Below are positions 1 to 9,562 of a stretch of 64,000 nucleotides of DNA, piece after piece. How positions within the stretch are numbered: position 1 is the first letter of the stretch; the number at the start of each line of letters is the position of its first letter. The stretch spans positions 1 to 64,000 of the forward strand of contig MWST01000006.1 of NCBI GenBank assembly GCA_002050235.1. The letters run 5' to 3'. Under the pieces are notes generated by a model. It had not been told where the DNA came from. It saw only the letters and a list, made by a program, of their open reading frames with translations, and made no database searches. Both the position numbers and the translations under genes were made by a program. Source of the DNA: Polyangiaceae bacterium UTPRO1. GTDB lineage: Bacteria; Desulfobacterota; Binatia; UTPRO1.

Positions 1-2
1 CC

Positions 3-929
3 GGCGGCGCCGGCTTCATCGGCTCGCACCTCTGCGAGCGGTTGCTCGACGAGGGCAACGACGTCATCTGCATCGATAACTTCCTGACCGGATCGCCGGA
101 CAACATCGCGCCCTTCCTCGGCAACCAGCGCTTCCAGTTCATCCAGCAGGACGTCACCAACTTCGTCTACGTTCCCGGCAAGCTCGACGCGATCCTGCAC
201 TTCGCGTCGCCCGCGAGCCCCATCGACTACCTCGAGCTGCCGATCCAGACTCTCAAAGTGGGGTCGCTCGGCACCCACAAGGTCCTCGGCCTCGCCAAGG
301 AGAAGAGGGCGCGCTTCCTCCTGGCGTCGACCTCGGAAGTGTACGGCGACCCCCTAGTCCATCCCCAGACGGAGGACTACTGGGGCAACGTCAATCCGAT
401 CGGGCCGCGCGGCGTCTACGACGAAGCCAAGCGCTTCGCCGAAGCCATCACCATGGCCTACCAGCGCACTCACGGCGTCGTTACCCGGATCGTGCGCATC
501 TTCAACACCTTCGGACCGCGCATGCGCATGCGCGACGGCCGCGTCGTACCGAACTTCATCGCCCAGGCGCTGCGCAACGAGGACGTGACCGTATACGGCG
601 ACGGTGCTCAGACGCGCAGCTTCTGCTACGTGAGCGACCTCGTGGAGGGCATACTGCGCCTGCTCCGCAGCGACCAGCCGACGCCGGTGAACATCGGCAA
701 TCCGCGCGAGATGACGGTTCTCGAGTTCGCGAAGATGATCATCGCCCTCACCGGCTCCAAGAGCCGGATCGTCCACAAGCCCCTTCCCGTCGATGACCCC
801 AAGGTTCGTCAGCCGGACATCTCGCTGGCGCGGCGGGTCCTCGGCGACTGGCACCCGGAGGTCCCGGTAGAAGAGGGGCTGCGCCGGACGATCGCGTACT
901 TCGCGGCGAAGATCCGGGAGGACGCGTGA
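3..929 (+). CDS. UDP-glucuronate decarboxylase (UDP-xylose synthase) family, 5' end cut by window
   Basis: Short-chain dehydrogenase-fold sugar-nucleotide enzyme, expected to convert UDP-glucuronate to UDP-xylose using bound NAD in the cytoplasm. The first codons already encode the Rossmann loop GGAGFIGSH, so only a few N-terminal residues lie outside the window. The UXS-type signatures follow: TSEVYGDP, the stretch [15 protein letters not shown], the catalytic YDEAK (Tyr and Lys) and [10 protein letters not shown]. The frame is open from the window edge to the TGA at 927-929, which overlaps the GTG of the next epimerase gene, so the two are probably co-translated. The product likely feeds surface polysaccharide synthesis. 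Family assignment is firm; exact substrate is from motif resemblance. Confidence 0.85.
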   Translation, partial: GGAGFIGSHLCERLLDEGNDVICIDNFLTGSPDNIAPFLGNQRFQFIQQDVTNFVYVPGKLDAILHFASPASPIDYLELPIQTLKVGSLGTHKVLGLAKEKRARFLLASTSEVYGDPLVHPQTEDYWGNVNPIGPRGVYDEAKRFAEAITMAYQRTHGVVTRIVRIFNTFGPRMRMRDGRVVPNFIAQALRNEDVTVYGDGAQTRSFCYVSDLVEGILRLLRSDQPTPVNIGNPREMTVLEFAKMIIALTGSKSRIVHKPLPVDDPKVRQPDISLARRVLGDWHPEVPVEEGLRRTIAYFAAKIREDA

Positions 930-1855
930 AGATCCTGGTGACCGGCGGCGCCGGGTTCATCGCCTCGCACGTCGCCGATGCCTACATCGCCGCCGGCCAT
1001 GAGGTCGTCATCGTCGACGACCTCTCCTCCGGAAAGCGCGCCAACCTCCCCGCGGCGGCGAAGTTCTATCACGCCGACATCCGCAGTCCGGAAGCGCGCG
1101 AGATCATCCGCAACGAACAGCCGCAGGTGCTGTCTCTGCATGCGGCGCAGATGGACGTTCGGAAGTCGGTTGCCGATCCCGCCTTCGACGCCTCGGTAAA
1201 CGTGCTCGGAATGATCAACATGCTCGAGGGCGGGCGCGAGGTAGGGATCCGCAAGGTGATCTTCGCGTCGTCGGGCGGCGCCACCTACGGCGAGCAGGAG
1301 GTATTTCCCGCCCCCGAGGACCATCCGCACAATCCGCTCTCGCCCTACGGCATCACCAAGGCGACGGGCGAGCACTATCTGTTCTTCTACCGCGCCGCTT
1401 ACGGAATGCCGTACGTCGCCCTGCGCTACGCCAACGTCTACGGGCCGCGCCAGGACCCGCACGGCGAGGCCGGAGTGGTCGCCATCTTCACCGAGAAGCT
1501 GCTGGCGAACCAGGCGCCGACCATCAACGGCGACGGCAAGCAGACCCGCGACTACGTCTTCGTCGGCGACGTCGTGCGCGCCAACCTGGCGGCGCTCGAC
1601 CGCCCTTTCGTAGGCTCGGTCAACATCGGCACCGGCATCGAAACCGACGTCACGGCTCTGTACGCGCACCTGCGGGTGCTCACCGGGAGCCCGCACCCCG
1701 CGCAGCACGGACCCGCCAAGGCGGGGGAGCAGCGGCGCAGCGTGATCGCGATCGGCCTCGCCGCCGACGTCCTCGGCTGGAAGCCGGAGATTCCGCTCGA
1801 AGAGGGTCTGCGGCGGACCGTCGAGTTCTTCCGCGCCCGCCTCGCGAGTCGCTGA
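926..1855 (+). CDS. NAD-dependent epimerase, UDP-glucose 4-epimerase-like
   Basis: A 309-residue extended-SDR sugar-nucleotide epimerase. It starts at a GTG overlapping the upstream stop by 4 bases. The N-terminal [13 protein letters not shown] is the NAD-binding glycine loop, followed by VDDLSSG typical of GalE-like enzymes. SSGGATYGE and YGITK supply the catalytic Ser, Tyr and Lys, and [19 protein letters not shown] is the substrate-side motif. Together with the upstream decarboxylase it suggests a nucleotide-sugar module for glycan synthesis. GalE-type C4 epimerisation is the most likely chemistry, but this subfamily also includes UDP-GlcNAc and UDP-glucuronate epimerases. Confidence 0.85.
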   Translation: MKILVTGGAGFIASHVADAYIAAGHEVVIVDDLSSGKRANLPAAAKFYHADIRSPEAREIIRNEQPQVLSLHAAQMDVRKSVADPAFDASVNVLGMINMLEGGREVGIRKVIFASSGGATYGEQEVFPAPEDHPHNPLSPYGITKATGEHYLFFYRAAYGMPYVALRYANVYGPRQDPHGEAGVVAIFTEKLLANQAPTINGDGKQTRDYVFVGDVVRANLAALDRPFVGSVNIGTGIETDVTALYAHLRVLTGSPHPAQHGPAKAGEQRRSVIAIGLAADVLGWKPEIPLEEGLRRTVEFFRARLASR

Positions 1856-1910
1856 ACGGAGGCTGCCGGGGACGGTAGGCGCAACGGGCGGCGCCAGCCC
1901 GGAGACGGCT

Positions 1911-1928
1911 GCCGCGCTCCCTCGCGGC
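1911..1928. terminator. possible bidirectional hairpin between convergent genes
   Basis: A perfect 6-bp stem (GCCGCG / CGCGGC) with a six-base CTCCCT loop lies in the 98-base gap between the end of the epimerase gene and the end of the minus-strand sensor kinase. There is no T-tract, and in DNA this GC-rich such stems arise by chance, so this is only a candidate. Confidence 0.25.
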
Positions 1929-1953
1929 GCAGCGACGGCGCCACCCGGAGGAG

Positions 1954-3826
1954 TCAAGCTCGGAGTGCTTCCGGTACGACCGGCGGCACCGGCCGCCAGG
2001 TGACGGTGAACGTGGAGCCCCGACCGACGACGCTCGCGACGGAGACCTCGCCGCCCAGCAGGTCGACCAGGCGGCGAACGATGTGGAGGCCGAGGCCGAC
2101 GCTCCCGAAGGTGCGCGTCGACGAGCCGTCGACCTGACGGAACATCTCGAAGATCACCGGGAGGCTCGCAGGCGGGATCCCGACGCCGGTGTCGCGGACG
2201 TCGAAGCGGACCGCGGCGCCTTCCCAGCGCGCGAAGACGTCGACGCTGCCGCGGGCCGTGAACTTGAGGGCGTTGCCGACGAGGTTCTTGAGAATCGTGC
2301 GGCACGTCGCCGAGGGCGTTCTGCCAGCGCAGGGAGACCCCCGCTGCGACGAGAGGACCGAGCTCGACGTCGAGTTGGCGCATGACCGCAGCGACGTCGA
2401 CGGGCTCTGCCGCGATCACGTCGCGGCCGGCCTCGAGCCGCCCCATGTCGAGCGTCGCGTTGACGAGGTCCAGGAGCTCGATGCCGGCGTGCTGCACCCT
2501 CGCTACCGTCTCCCGCTGCTCGGGCGTGAGCGGCCCGGCCGCCAGCGCCGCCCGGCGCTCCGGAGGGATACCGGCCGCGGCGACGAGCGCAAACTCGCCG
2601 CGTGCCGCGTCGCTGGTCAAGGTGGCGCTCCAATCGCATCCGAGGGCGCTGCGAGCGAGCGCCGTCACGCGCTCGATCATGTCGGGTTGCCCGAGATTGC
2701 TGCTCAGCATCTGGCCGACCTCGACGAGCGCCGCCGCCGTTTGTGCGGATTCCTCGGCTAGACGTTCGGCGCGTTTGCGCTGGATGACGGCGCCGAGCTG
2801 GACGGCGATGCCCGCGAGCGCCTGCACCAGATCGGCGTCCTCGTCCCGAGCGTTGCGCACGAAGAACTCGAGCACGGCGATGACGCCGTCGTCGGCGAGC
2901 ACCGGGATGCCGACGCCGGCCAAGATCCCGGCCCGCGCCGCGGCGTCGGCGCGCGGCAGGCTGGGATCGTCCCGCATATCGTGCATCCAAGTCGGCTCGC
3001 GAGTAGTCCAGACGCGGCCCGGAAGCCCTTCATCGGGGGCGAAGGTGAAACCCTGGCTCTCGGCGTAGAAGGCCGCGGCGGCGGGGTCGGCGGACCACCA
3101 CGCCGAGCAGGCGAGCGCTCCCGACTCGGGATGCTGACACCAGGCCTGGCCGAGGACCCAGTCAGTCGCTTCGCAGATGCGCCGCAGCACGGCGGTGAGC
3201 GCCGATTCGAGATCGGGCGCTGCGCCGACCTCCAGGCTGACGCTCTGGAGGAGGCGCAGCTCGCGCTCGATGCGCGCCCGCTCGCGGCGCGTCCGTTCGA
3301 AGGCGCCGGCCACGCCGACCGATGCCAGCAGCAGGATCGAGGAGGGTCCGGCGGCGTAGCCGAGCCGCTCGAGCGATCCGGTACAGAGCCAGATCGAAAG
3401 CAGTCCGGGCACGGCCGTGGCGAGAACGATCGCGAGCTGGAACCATCGTCCCCAGGGCATGAACGTGGCCGAGACCAGGCAGCAGGCCAGGGCACCGAGG
3501 CCGGTTCCGAACGGGTTGCGGGTGATGACGTCGGAGAGGACGCCCGCAGAGAAGATGCCGGCGACCGCGATGACGGGTACGATCGCGGCAGCCCGGCGGG
3601 TGCGCACCCGGCGTAACACCGGGAACGCGATCCCGATGCAGCTCGCCTGGAAGACGGTGATTCCCACGAGCGCCCCAAGGAGCTGGTGGTCGCTCGCAGC
3701 ATCGATCACCAGCAGGACGCCGAGCCCCGCCAAGGTCACCCCGAACGACACGCGCGCCCGCTCGACGAGCAGGCGCGTGACCGCGGCGTCATCCGCGCGG
3801 GTGCTATTTTGCCGACGCCCTGCCAT
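1954..3826 (-). pseudogene. GAF-domain sensor histidine kinase, lacking its H-box and frameshifted
   Basis: Starts at ATG 3826. The N-terminus holds about six hydrophobic segments, followed by a GAF domain (roughly residues 195-340) and the first third of a second GAF. At about 2536-2545 that second GAF runs straight into LTPEQRETV, the segment that normally follows the dimerisation helix. The H-box with its phosphoacceptor His is therefore absent. At about 2300-2312 the reading frame changes: the upstream frame ends in WQNALGDV, and [16 protein letters not shown] with the rest of the ATPase domain continues in another frame to the TGA at 1954. The N-box, DTGVGI, FEMFRQ and GLGLHIV are intact in that second frame. 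The lesions may be real decay or assembly errors. It is transcribed divergently from lepA. Confidence 0.7.
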
Positions 3827-3946
3827 CCGCTTGGCGCTTCGGGTATCGTCGCTCTTGCGATTCCGCTACGGGAGCCCGGACCGCGAACGACCGAGCAACC
3901 GCCATGCCGCTCGCACCGCACCGCGATCCATGTCAGATTCCGCCGG

Positions 3947-5749
3947 GTGCAAGATCCTCGTTTCATTCGCAACTTCTCGATCATCGCCCACATCGACCAC
4001 GGCAAGTCGACGCTCGCCGACCGGCTCCTCGAGTACACCCACACGGTTGCGAAGCGCGAGATGGAGGCCCAGCTCCTCGACGACATGGACCTGGAGCGCG
4101 AGCGCGGAATCACCATCAAGGCCCACACCGTCAGGCTCCTGTACCGGGCCGATGACGGTCACACCTACCAGCTGAACCTGATCGACACTCCCGGTCACGT
4201 CGACTTCTCCTACGAGGTGTCGCGAAGCCTCGCCGCCTGTGAAGGCGCGATCCTCGTCGTCGATGCCGCCCAGGGAGTCGAGGCGCAGACCGTCGCCAAC
4301 GTCTATCTCGCCCTCGACAACGATCTCACGATCGTGCCGGTGCTGAACAAGATCGATCTGCCGGCTGCCGATCCGGACCGGGTCCGCAGGGAAATCGAGG
4401 ATGTGATCGGCCTCGATGCCGCGGACGCCGTCCTGGCGAGCGCGAAGTCGGGGCAGGGCACGCACGAGGTCCTGGAGGCGGTGGTGCGCACCATTCCGCC
4501 CCCGACCGGCGACCCGGCGGCGCCGCTCGCGGCGCTCCTGTTCGATAGCTGGTTCGATCCGTACCACGGCGCCGTCATGTTGGTGCGCGTCTTCGCGGGT
4601 ACGGTCCGACCGGGCACGCGGATCCGCCTGATGGCGACCGGCAAGGAGGCCGAAGTAAACCGCGTCGGCATCCTGAAACCGGCGCTGACGGACGTCGCCG
4701 CGCTCGGGCCCGGAGAGGTCGGCGTCGTCATGGCCGGGATCAAAGAGGTCGCCGACACGCAGGTCGGCGATACCCTCACCGAGGCCGAGCGTCCGGCGGC
4801 GGCGCCGCGCCCCGGCTTCAAAGCCGTCCGGCCGATGGTGTTCGCCGGGCTCTATCCCGCCGAGTCGCACCAGTACGGGGCACTGCGCGACGCCATCGAG
4901 AAGCTCAAGCTCAACGACTCCTCGCTCTCCTACGAGGCCGAGAACTCGATCGCACTCGGCTTCGGGTTCCGCTGCGGCTTCCTCGGACTCCTCCACATGG
5001 AGATCGTCCAGGAGCGCCTCGAGCGCGAGTTCGGCCTGACCCTCATCACCACCGCGCCGACCGTTGCCTACCACGTCCACACGACCGACGGTCGGACCCT
5101 CGTCGTCGACAGCCCGGCGAAGCTGCCGCCCGAGGGCGAGATCGAGAGCATGGACGAGCCGTTCATCCTCGCCCACATCCACGTTCCCACCGAGTACCTA
5201 GGAAACGTGATCGCTCTCTGCGAGGAGAAGCGCGGCCGCCAGCGCGAGCTGCGCTTCTCCGGCGAGAAGCGGGCCCTGCTGGCATACGAGCTGCCGCTGA
5301 ACGAGATCGTCCTCGACTTCTACGACCGGCTGAAGTCGGCGAGCCGCGGCTACGCCTCGCTCGACTACGAGCCGCTCGACTTCCGCCCGTCGAACCTCGT
5401 CAAGCTCGACGTCCGCATCAACGGCGAGCTGGTGGACGCGCTCTCGGTGATCCTCCACAGCGAGCGCGCCTACTACCGCGGCCGCGAGCTCACCCAGAAG
5501 ATGCGCGAGCTGGTGCCTCGGCAGATGTACGAAGTCGTCATCCAGGCTGCGATCGGCAGCAAGGTTATCGCCCGCGAGACCGTGAAAGCTCTCCGCAAGA
5601 ACGTCACCGCGAAGTGCTACGGGGGCGACATCAGCCGCAAACGCAAGCTTCTCGAGCGCCAGAAGGAAGGCAAGCGCCGCATGAAGCAGGTCGGCCGCAT
5701 CGAGATTCCCCAGGAGGCCTTCCTCGCCGTCCTCAAGGTCGGGGACTAG
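3947..5749 (+). CDS. lepA: elongation factor 4 (LepA), ribosomal back-translocase GTPase
   Basis: A 600-residue translational GTPase that acts on the ribosome. The G1 loop AHIDHGKST sits at residues 14-22, followed by [10 protein letters not shown] (switch I), DTPGHVDF (G3), NKIDLP (G4) and ASAKSGQG (G5). LepA-specific features are [22 protein letters not shown] and the C-terminal basic stretch near [14 protein letters not shown] chose GTG 3947, which gives [16 protein letters not shown] close to the N-terminus and the family's usual length; the frame is open further upstream, but that stretch lacks family resemblance. No strong Shine-Dalgarno sequence is visible. lepB follows after 52 bases, the common lepA-lepB arrangement. 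Confidence 0.96.
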   Translation: MQDPRFIRNFSIIAHIDHGKSTLADRLLEYTHTVAKREMEAQLLDDMDLERERGITIKAHTVRLLYRADDGHTYQLNLIDTPGHVDFSYEVSRSLAACEGAILVVDAAQGVEAQTVANVYLALDNDLTIVPVLNKIDLPAADPDRVRREIEDVIGLDAADAVLASAKSGQGTHEVLEAVVRTIPPPTGDPAAPLAALLFDSWFDPYHGAVMLVRVFAGTVRPGTRIRLMATGKEAEVNRVGILKPALTDVAALGPGEVGVVMAGIKEVADTQVGDTLTEAERPAAAPRPGFKAVRPMVFAGLYPAESHQYGALRDAIEKLKLNDSSLSYEAENSIALGFGFRCGFLGLLHMEIVQERLEREFGLTLITTAPTVAYHVHTTDGRTLVVDSPAKLPPEGEIESMDEPFILAHIHVPTEYLGNVIALCEEKRGRQRELRFSGEKRALLAYELPLNEIVLDFYDRLKSASRGYASLDYEPLDFRPSNLVKLDVRINGELVDALSVILHSERAYYRGRELTQKMRELVPRQMYEVVIQAAIGSKVIARETVKALRKNVTAKCYGGDISRKRKLLERQKEGKRRMKQVGRIEIPQEAFLAVLKVGD

Positions 5750-5801
5750 GCCAGGGTAAAGTGGTAGGCCCGACTGGCGATCCAGGACCGGTTCCCCTAT
5801 C

Positions 5802-6491
5802 ATGCCGCGCGTGACGAAGAGCCGGACCGGGGTCGCCCGCGACGCCGAAGGCGCGCCGACGCGACCGGCAGCCGGGACGGCGGTAAAGCAGAAGTCCACC
5901 GTCCGCGAATATGCCGAGGCGTTGGCGGTTGCGATCCTGCTGGCTCTCTTCATCCGCACGTTCCTCGTCCAGGCGTTCAAGATCCCGTCGGGATCGATGC
6001 TCGAAACGCTCCAGATCGGCGACCACATCCTCGTCAACAAGCTGCGCTACGGGATTCGCCTGCCCATACTCGGCAAGCGGGTGCTGAAGTTCGAGGATCC
6101 GCGCCGTGGCGACGTCATCGTCTTCGTCTACCCGGTCGATCCCAGCAAAGATTTCATCAAGCGCGTCATCGGCGAGCCCGGCGACACCGTCGAGGTCAAG
6201 CACAAGCAGGTCTACATCAACGGCAAGAAGATCGACGATCCGTGGGGTCAGTTCGTCGAGGGTCCGGGCGACAACAGCCGGCTCACGCCGCGCGACAACT
6301 TCGGCCCGGTGACGGTACCTCCGGATCAGGTCTTCGTCATGGGAGACAACCGCGACCGCAGCTACGACAGCCGCTTCTGGGGTTTCGTGCCGCTCGACGA
6401 CGTCCGCGGGAAGGCTTTCGTCATCTATTGGTCGTGGGACGGCGAGGACCGCTGGGTCCGCTGGGAACGCCTCGGCGACCTGATCCACTGA
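5802..6491 (+). CDS. lepB: signal peptidase I
   Basis: A 229-residue membrane-bound leader peptidase that removes signal peptides from exported proteins. After a polar N-terminal tail of about 35 residues, one transmembrane segment (EALAVAILLALFIRTFLV) leads into IPSGSM, where Ser65 is the nucleophile. The general-base Lys120 lies in DFIKRVIGEPGD. The C-terminal motif GDNRDRSYDSRFWG is characteristic of the family. A single N-terminal anchor, rather than the two of E. coli, is common outside the gammaproteobacteria. It follows lepA, and its client load would include the secretin GspD and other exported proteins encoded here. Confidence 0.96.
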   Translation: MPRVTKSRTGVARDAEGAPTRPAAGTAVKQKSTVREYAEALAVAILLALFIRTFLVQAFKIPSGSMLETLQIGDHILVNKLRYGIRLPILGKRVLKFEDPRRGDVIVFVYPVDPSKDFIKRVIGEPGDTVEVKHKQVYINGKKIDDPWGQFVEGPGDNSRLTPRDNFGPVTVPPDQVFVMGDNRDRSYDSRFWGFVPLDDVRGKAFVIYWSWDGEDRWVRWERLGDLIH

Positions 6492-6502
6492 GCCGCCGTC
6501 CC

Positions 6503-7999
6503 GTGGCGACGACCGAGCGCAGCCCGGTGCCGTGGGGAGCGTTGGCGGCTGCCCTCGCGGTACTCGCGGGGTTGCAGCTCGCGACGCCGAACTTGATCGG
6601 GAACGACTCGTACTTCCACGTCAAGTACGCCGAGGTCGTACGCCGCGCGGGCCTCCGCGGCTTTCCTCCCGACTTCCCCTGGCTGCCGCTCACGATCCTC
6701 GCCCCGGATCGCTACGCCGACCACCACATGCTCTACCACGTGCTGCTCGCGCCCTTCACCTTCGGGGATCTCCGCATCGGCGGCAAGGCCGCGGCCGCCG
6801 CGGGGGCTTTCACCATGGTGGCAGTCTTCACGTGGGTGCTACGGCGCGCCGGGGCCCGCGCCCTCGGCCTCGCGGTCCTGGCACTCGGCGCCTCGTCCGC
6901 CGACCTCCTGTTCCGCCTCAGCATGACGCGCGTGCAAGCGCTCTCTCTCGTCTGCCTCTTCCTGGGATTCCACTGGGCGGCCGCCCACCGCCTCGCTGCA
7001 CTCGCCGCGCTCGCCTGCGCCTACACCTGGCTCTATGACGGCTTCCCGCTGCTGGCGCTCCCGGTGGTCGCCGTCGCCGTCGCCGAGATCGCCGTCGAGC
7101 GTCGCTTCCGTCCGGGCCCGGCGATCGCGGCGGCCGCCGGCATAGCCGTTGGCCTCATCGTCAACCCGTACTTCCCGAAGTACCTGATCTTCATGTGGCA
7201 TCACCTGGGCGACAAGCTCGTGGCGCAGGAAACGCTGCGCATCGGCAAGGAATGGTCGCCCTACGATCCGGCGGGGCTCTTGGCCAACGCCGGCGCCGCG
7301 ATTGCCTACGTCGCCTTCGGCGTCGCGGCGCTCGGCGAGGGGCGCTGGCGGCGCCGGCCCGGCGCCGTAGCCGCGGGGCTGGTCGCAGCTGCTTTCTTCG
7401 TCCTCACGATGCGCTCGCAGCGCTTCGTCGAGTACTTCGCGCCGACGGCGACCTTCTTCGCCGCCCTCGCGGGCGGCGGCCTCATCGCTGCCTGGCGACC
7501 GGCGCGCCGCCGCGCCCTCGCCGGAGTGCTCGCCGCGGTCCTGGCCGGCAACGTCATCGGCATCGGCTCCATGTTGATGCGGCGGGCGCGCGCGACACCC
7601 TACGACCGCTTCGCTGCCGCGGCGCTGTATGTCGCGCGCACGGCGCCGCCGGGCGCCATGCTGTGCACGACCGACTGGGACGACTTCCCGTGGCTCTACT
7701 TCTACAATATCGAGAGCACGTATCTGGTGGGGCTCGACCCCACCTATCTCCACGGCGTCTTCCGCGACGCCTACTGGGCCTGGGTCGACGCCTCGCTCGG
7801 ACGGGTCGCGCGTCCGTCCGCGGTCTTCGCCGAGCAGCTTCCTTGCGCCTACGTGCTGAGCGATCGCGATCACGAAGCCTTCCTCGCGCTCGCGGCCGAA
7901 GATGCGCAACTCGAGGAGGTGCTCGCCGACGAGCAGATGGTACTGTACCGCGTCCGCCGCAACGGTCCGCCGCCGACGTACCCGACGACGCCGCGCTGA
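6503..7999 (+). CDS. polytopic membrane protein, GT-C glycosyltransferase-like, function unknown
   Basis: A 498-residue protein with roughly ten hydrophobic segments. Near the N-terminus, after the first membrane helix, it carries NDSYFHVKYAEVV. This resembles the acidic-Tyr-His motif in the first periplasmic loop of oligosaccharyltransferase-type and other GT-C enzymes. The soluble C-terminal part contains CTTDWDDFPWLYFYN and a tail ending LYRVRR. I chose the GTG at 6503, 11 bases after the lepB stop; upstream residues in the same frame are the out-of-frame shadow of lepB. It probably belongs to the lepA-lepB transcript. A lipid-linked sugar transferase is a reasonable guess, but no specific family was recognised. 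Confidence 0.75.
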   Translation: MATTERSPVPWGALAAALAVLAGLQLATPNLIGNDSYFHVKYAEVVRRAGLRGFPPDFPWLPLTILAPDRYADHHMLYHVLLAPFTFGDLRIGGKAAAAAGAFTMVAVFTWVLRRAGARALGLAVLALGASSADLLFRLSMTRVQALSLVCLFLGFHWAAAHRLAALAALACAYTWLYDGFPLLALPVVAVAVAEIAVERRFRPGPAIAAAAGIAVGLIVNPYFPKYLIFMWHHLGDKLVAQETLRIGKEWSPYDPAGLLANAGAAIAYVAFGVAALGEGRWRRRPGAVAAGLVAAAFFVLTMRSQRFVEYFAPTATFFAALAGGGLIAAWRPARRRALAGVLAAVLAGNVIGIGSMLMRRARATPYDRFAAAALYVARTAPPGAMLCTTDWDDFPWLYFYNIESTYLVGLDPTYLHGVFRDAYWAWVDASLGRVARPSAVFAEQLPCAYVLSDRDHEAFLALAAEDAQLEEVLADEQMVLYRVRRNGPPPTYPTTPR

Positions 8000-8121
8000 C
8001 GCGACGACTACGACGAACTGCGTCACGGCACCGGCGTACTCGTCGTCGCCGCATCGATTGCGTCCGAACCGACCCTGGGCTATCGACCCCCGGTCAACGA
8101 AGCACCCCAGGGGAGGATTCC

Positions 8122-9387
8122 ATGCAGGGAAACGCCGCACGCATCGTCGGAGCAGCCCTCGGCGTACTGCTCTCGACGGGCGGAATTGCCGGGGCCCAGG
8201 TCCAGATCGGCGACAAGATCACCATCGCCAATGCCGACAAAGTGAAGGACGTGGTCTCACCCGCGATGTACTGGCTGGTGAAGCACGGCTGGCCGATGAC
8301 GATCGCCGAGACGCAGAAGATCACGCTGCGCAAGGCCTTCGTGGAGGCTACGGAAAAATACTCGCCGCAGGTGAAGCTCAGCGCCGACGGGCTCAAGCTC
8401 GAGGGTTGGGTCGCGGGCCGGCCGTTCCCGCGCATCGACATCAAGGACCCCCAGGTGGCGATGAAGATCATGCAGAACTTCCGCTACGCCATCGCCTTCG
8501 ACGACCTCGACCTCCGCAACTTCGACGCCGACACCGGACCGATCTCGCTCGAGCGGCCGCTCCAGGTGGAGCGCCACTTCCTGGTCGACCACTTTCGCCG
8601 CCTTTTCTACGTCGGCCGGCTCTACGTCGACCCGAAGCCCGAGATCCCCAACTCCGAGGGCTACGAGTACAAGGAAACCCTGCACCCGATGATCGAGCCC
8701 TTCGACCTGAAGGGGGTCGGCTTCACCTACTACCGCTACACCGACCCGGCGAAGCAGGACGATAGCTGGCTCTACCTGCCGTCGCTCCGCCGCGTCCGTC
8801 GGCTGTCGACGGCGCAGCGCTCCGACGCGCTCTTCGGTCAGGACACCGATCAGGACAGCTACGGCGGCTACGCCGGCGCCCTCGCCTGGATGGACTGGAA
8901 GTTCCTCGGCGAGAAGGAAGTGCTCGCCGCTTTCCACAGCGAGCATTTCCCGGTGAAGTGGGCGGACGGCGCTGCCGACTTCGCCTTCGACGACAAGTGG
9001 GAGAAGCGCCAGGTCTACATCGTCGAGGGTGTATCCAAGCTCCCGCAGTACGCGTTTTCGAAGCGCGTCCTCTACATAGACCAGGACGTCTACGCGGTCC
9101 CGTACAGCGACATGTACGACCGCGCCGGCGAGCTCTGGAAGATCTGGGTGAACAACTTCTCGTGGCGCAAGGAGGCCTTCCCGGGCTCGCCTCTCAAGTA
9201 CGACGAGGACACCCCGTTCCCGTCCGCGGCCGTCATGGTCGATATCCAGCTCGAGCATGCGACCAAGGCGGCGCTCCCGAGCCACCGCTTCCCGGGTGAG
9301 CCGGGCTGGTACTGGCACCAGGGCGACAAGGCCGGAACTACCGAAGATCAATTCACCATCGCCGAGCTGATCGGCAGCGGTCACTGA
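8122..9387 (+). CDS. DUF1329 family exported protein
   Basis: A 421-residue protein with an N-terminal signal peptide (MQGNAARIVGAALGVLLSTGGIAGA, likely cut near AQV). The body matches the DUF1329 pattern: a region ending in QDDSWLYLPSLRRVRRLS, a DALFGQDTDQDS segment, then repeated aromatic strands such as VYAVPYSDMYDRAGELWK. DUF1329 proteins are outer-membrane or periplasmic and often sit with RND transporters or hydrophobic-compound metabolism, but their biochemical role is unsettled. The start is fixed by GGGGAGG at 8110-8116, five bases before the ATG. The 122-base gap upstream suggests its own promoter, though none was identified. Confidence 0.85.
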   Translation: MQGNAARIVGAALGVLLSTGGIAGAQVQIGDKITIANADKVKDVVSPAMYWLVKHGWPMTIAETQKITLRKAFVEATEKYSPQVKLSADGLKLEGWVAGRPFPRIDIKDPQVAMKIMQNFRYAIAFDDLDLRNFDADTGPISLERPLQVERHFLVDHFRRLFYVGRLYVDPKPEIPNSEGYEYKETLHPMIEPFDLKGVGFTYYRYTDPAKQDDSWLYLPSLRRVRRLSTAQRSDALFGQDTDQDSYGGYAGALAWMDWKFLGEKEVLAAFHSEHFPVKWADGAADFAFDDKWEKRQVYIVEGVSKLPQYAFSKRVLYIDQDVYAVPYSDMYDRAGELWKIWVNNFSWRKEAFPGSPLKYDEDTPFPSAAVMVDIQLEHATKAALPSHRFPGEPGWYWHQGDKAGTTEDQFTIAELIGSGH

Positions 9388-9397
9388 TCGGCGGGAC

Positions 9398-9562
9398 GCA
9401 TGCGGGGGCCTGTCCCCGCATGCGTTCCCACGCGGCGGATTCTGCCGGCAGCACGCCGGGGTGGTGAGCGTAAGCGCGGGGGCTAGCCCCCGCATGCGTC
9501 CCCCACGCGACGGATCCTGCCGGCAGCACGCCGGGGTGGTGAGCGTAAGCGCGGGGGCTAGC
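9398..9562. repeat. tandem ~75-bp repeat with nested palindromes between convergent genes
   Basis: Two near-identical units (9402-9475 and 9476-9550) and a partial third (9551-9562) fill the gap between the DUF1329 gene and gspN. Each unit has a strong hairpin: 9398-9407 pairs with 9414-9423 (10 bp, loop of six), and 9476-9493 is a perfect 18-base palindrome. Each is followed by a CCGGC/GCCGG hairpin and the shared stretch GCCGGGGTGGTGAGCGTAA. The third copy runs into the gspN stop. The layout suits a bidirectional terminator or a REP-like element. No coding potential is supported. Confidence 0.75.

Noticed and set aside
809..2300. Continuation of the sensor-kinase upstream frame through the end of the gene into the epimerase
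   Set aside because: After the frameshift the translation loses all kinase resemblance, becomes Arg/Pro-rich and runs antisense to the epimerase gene; the true C-terminus is in another frame ending at 1954.
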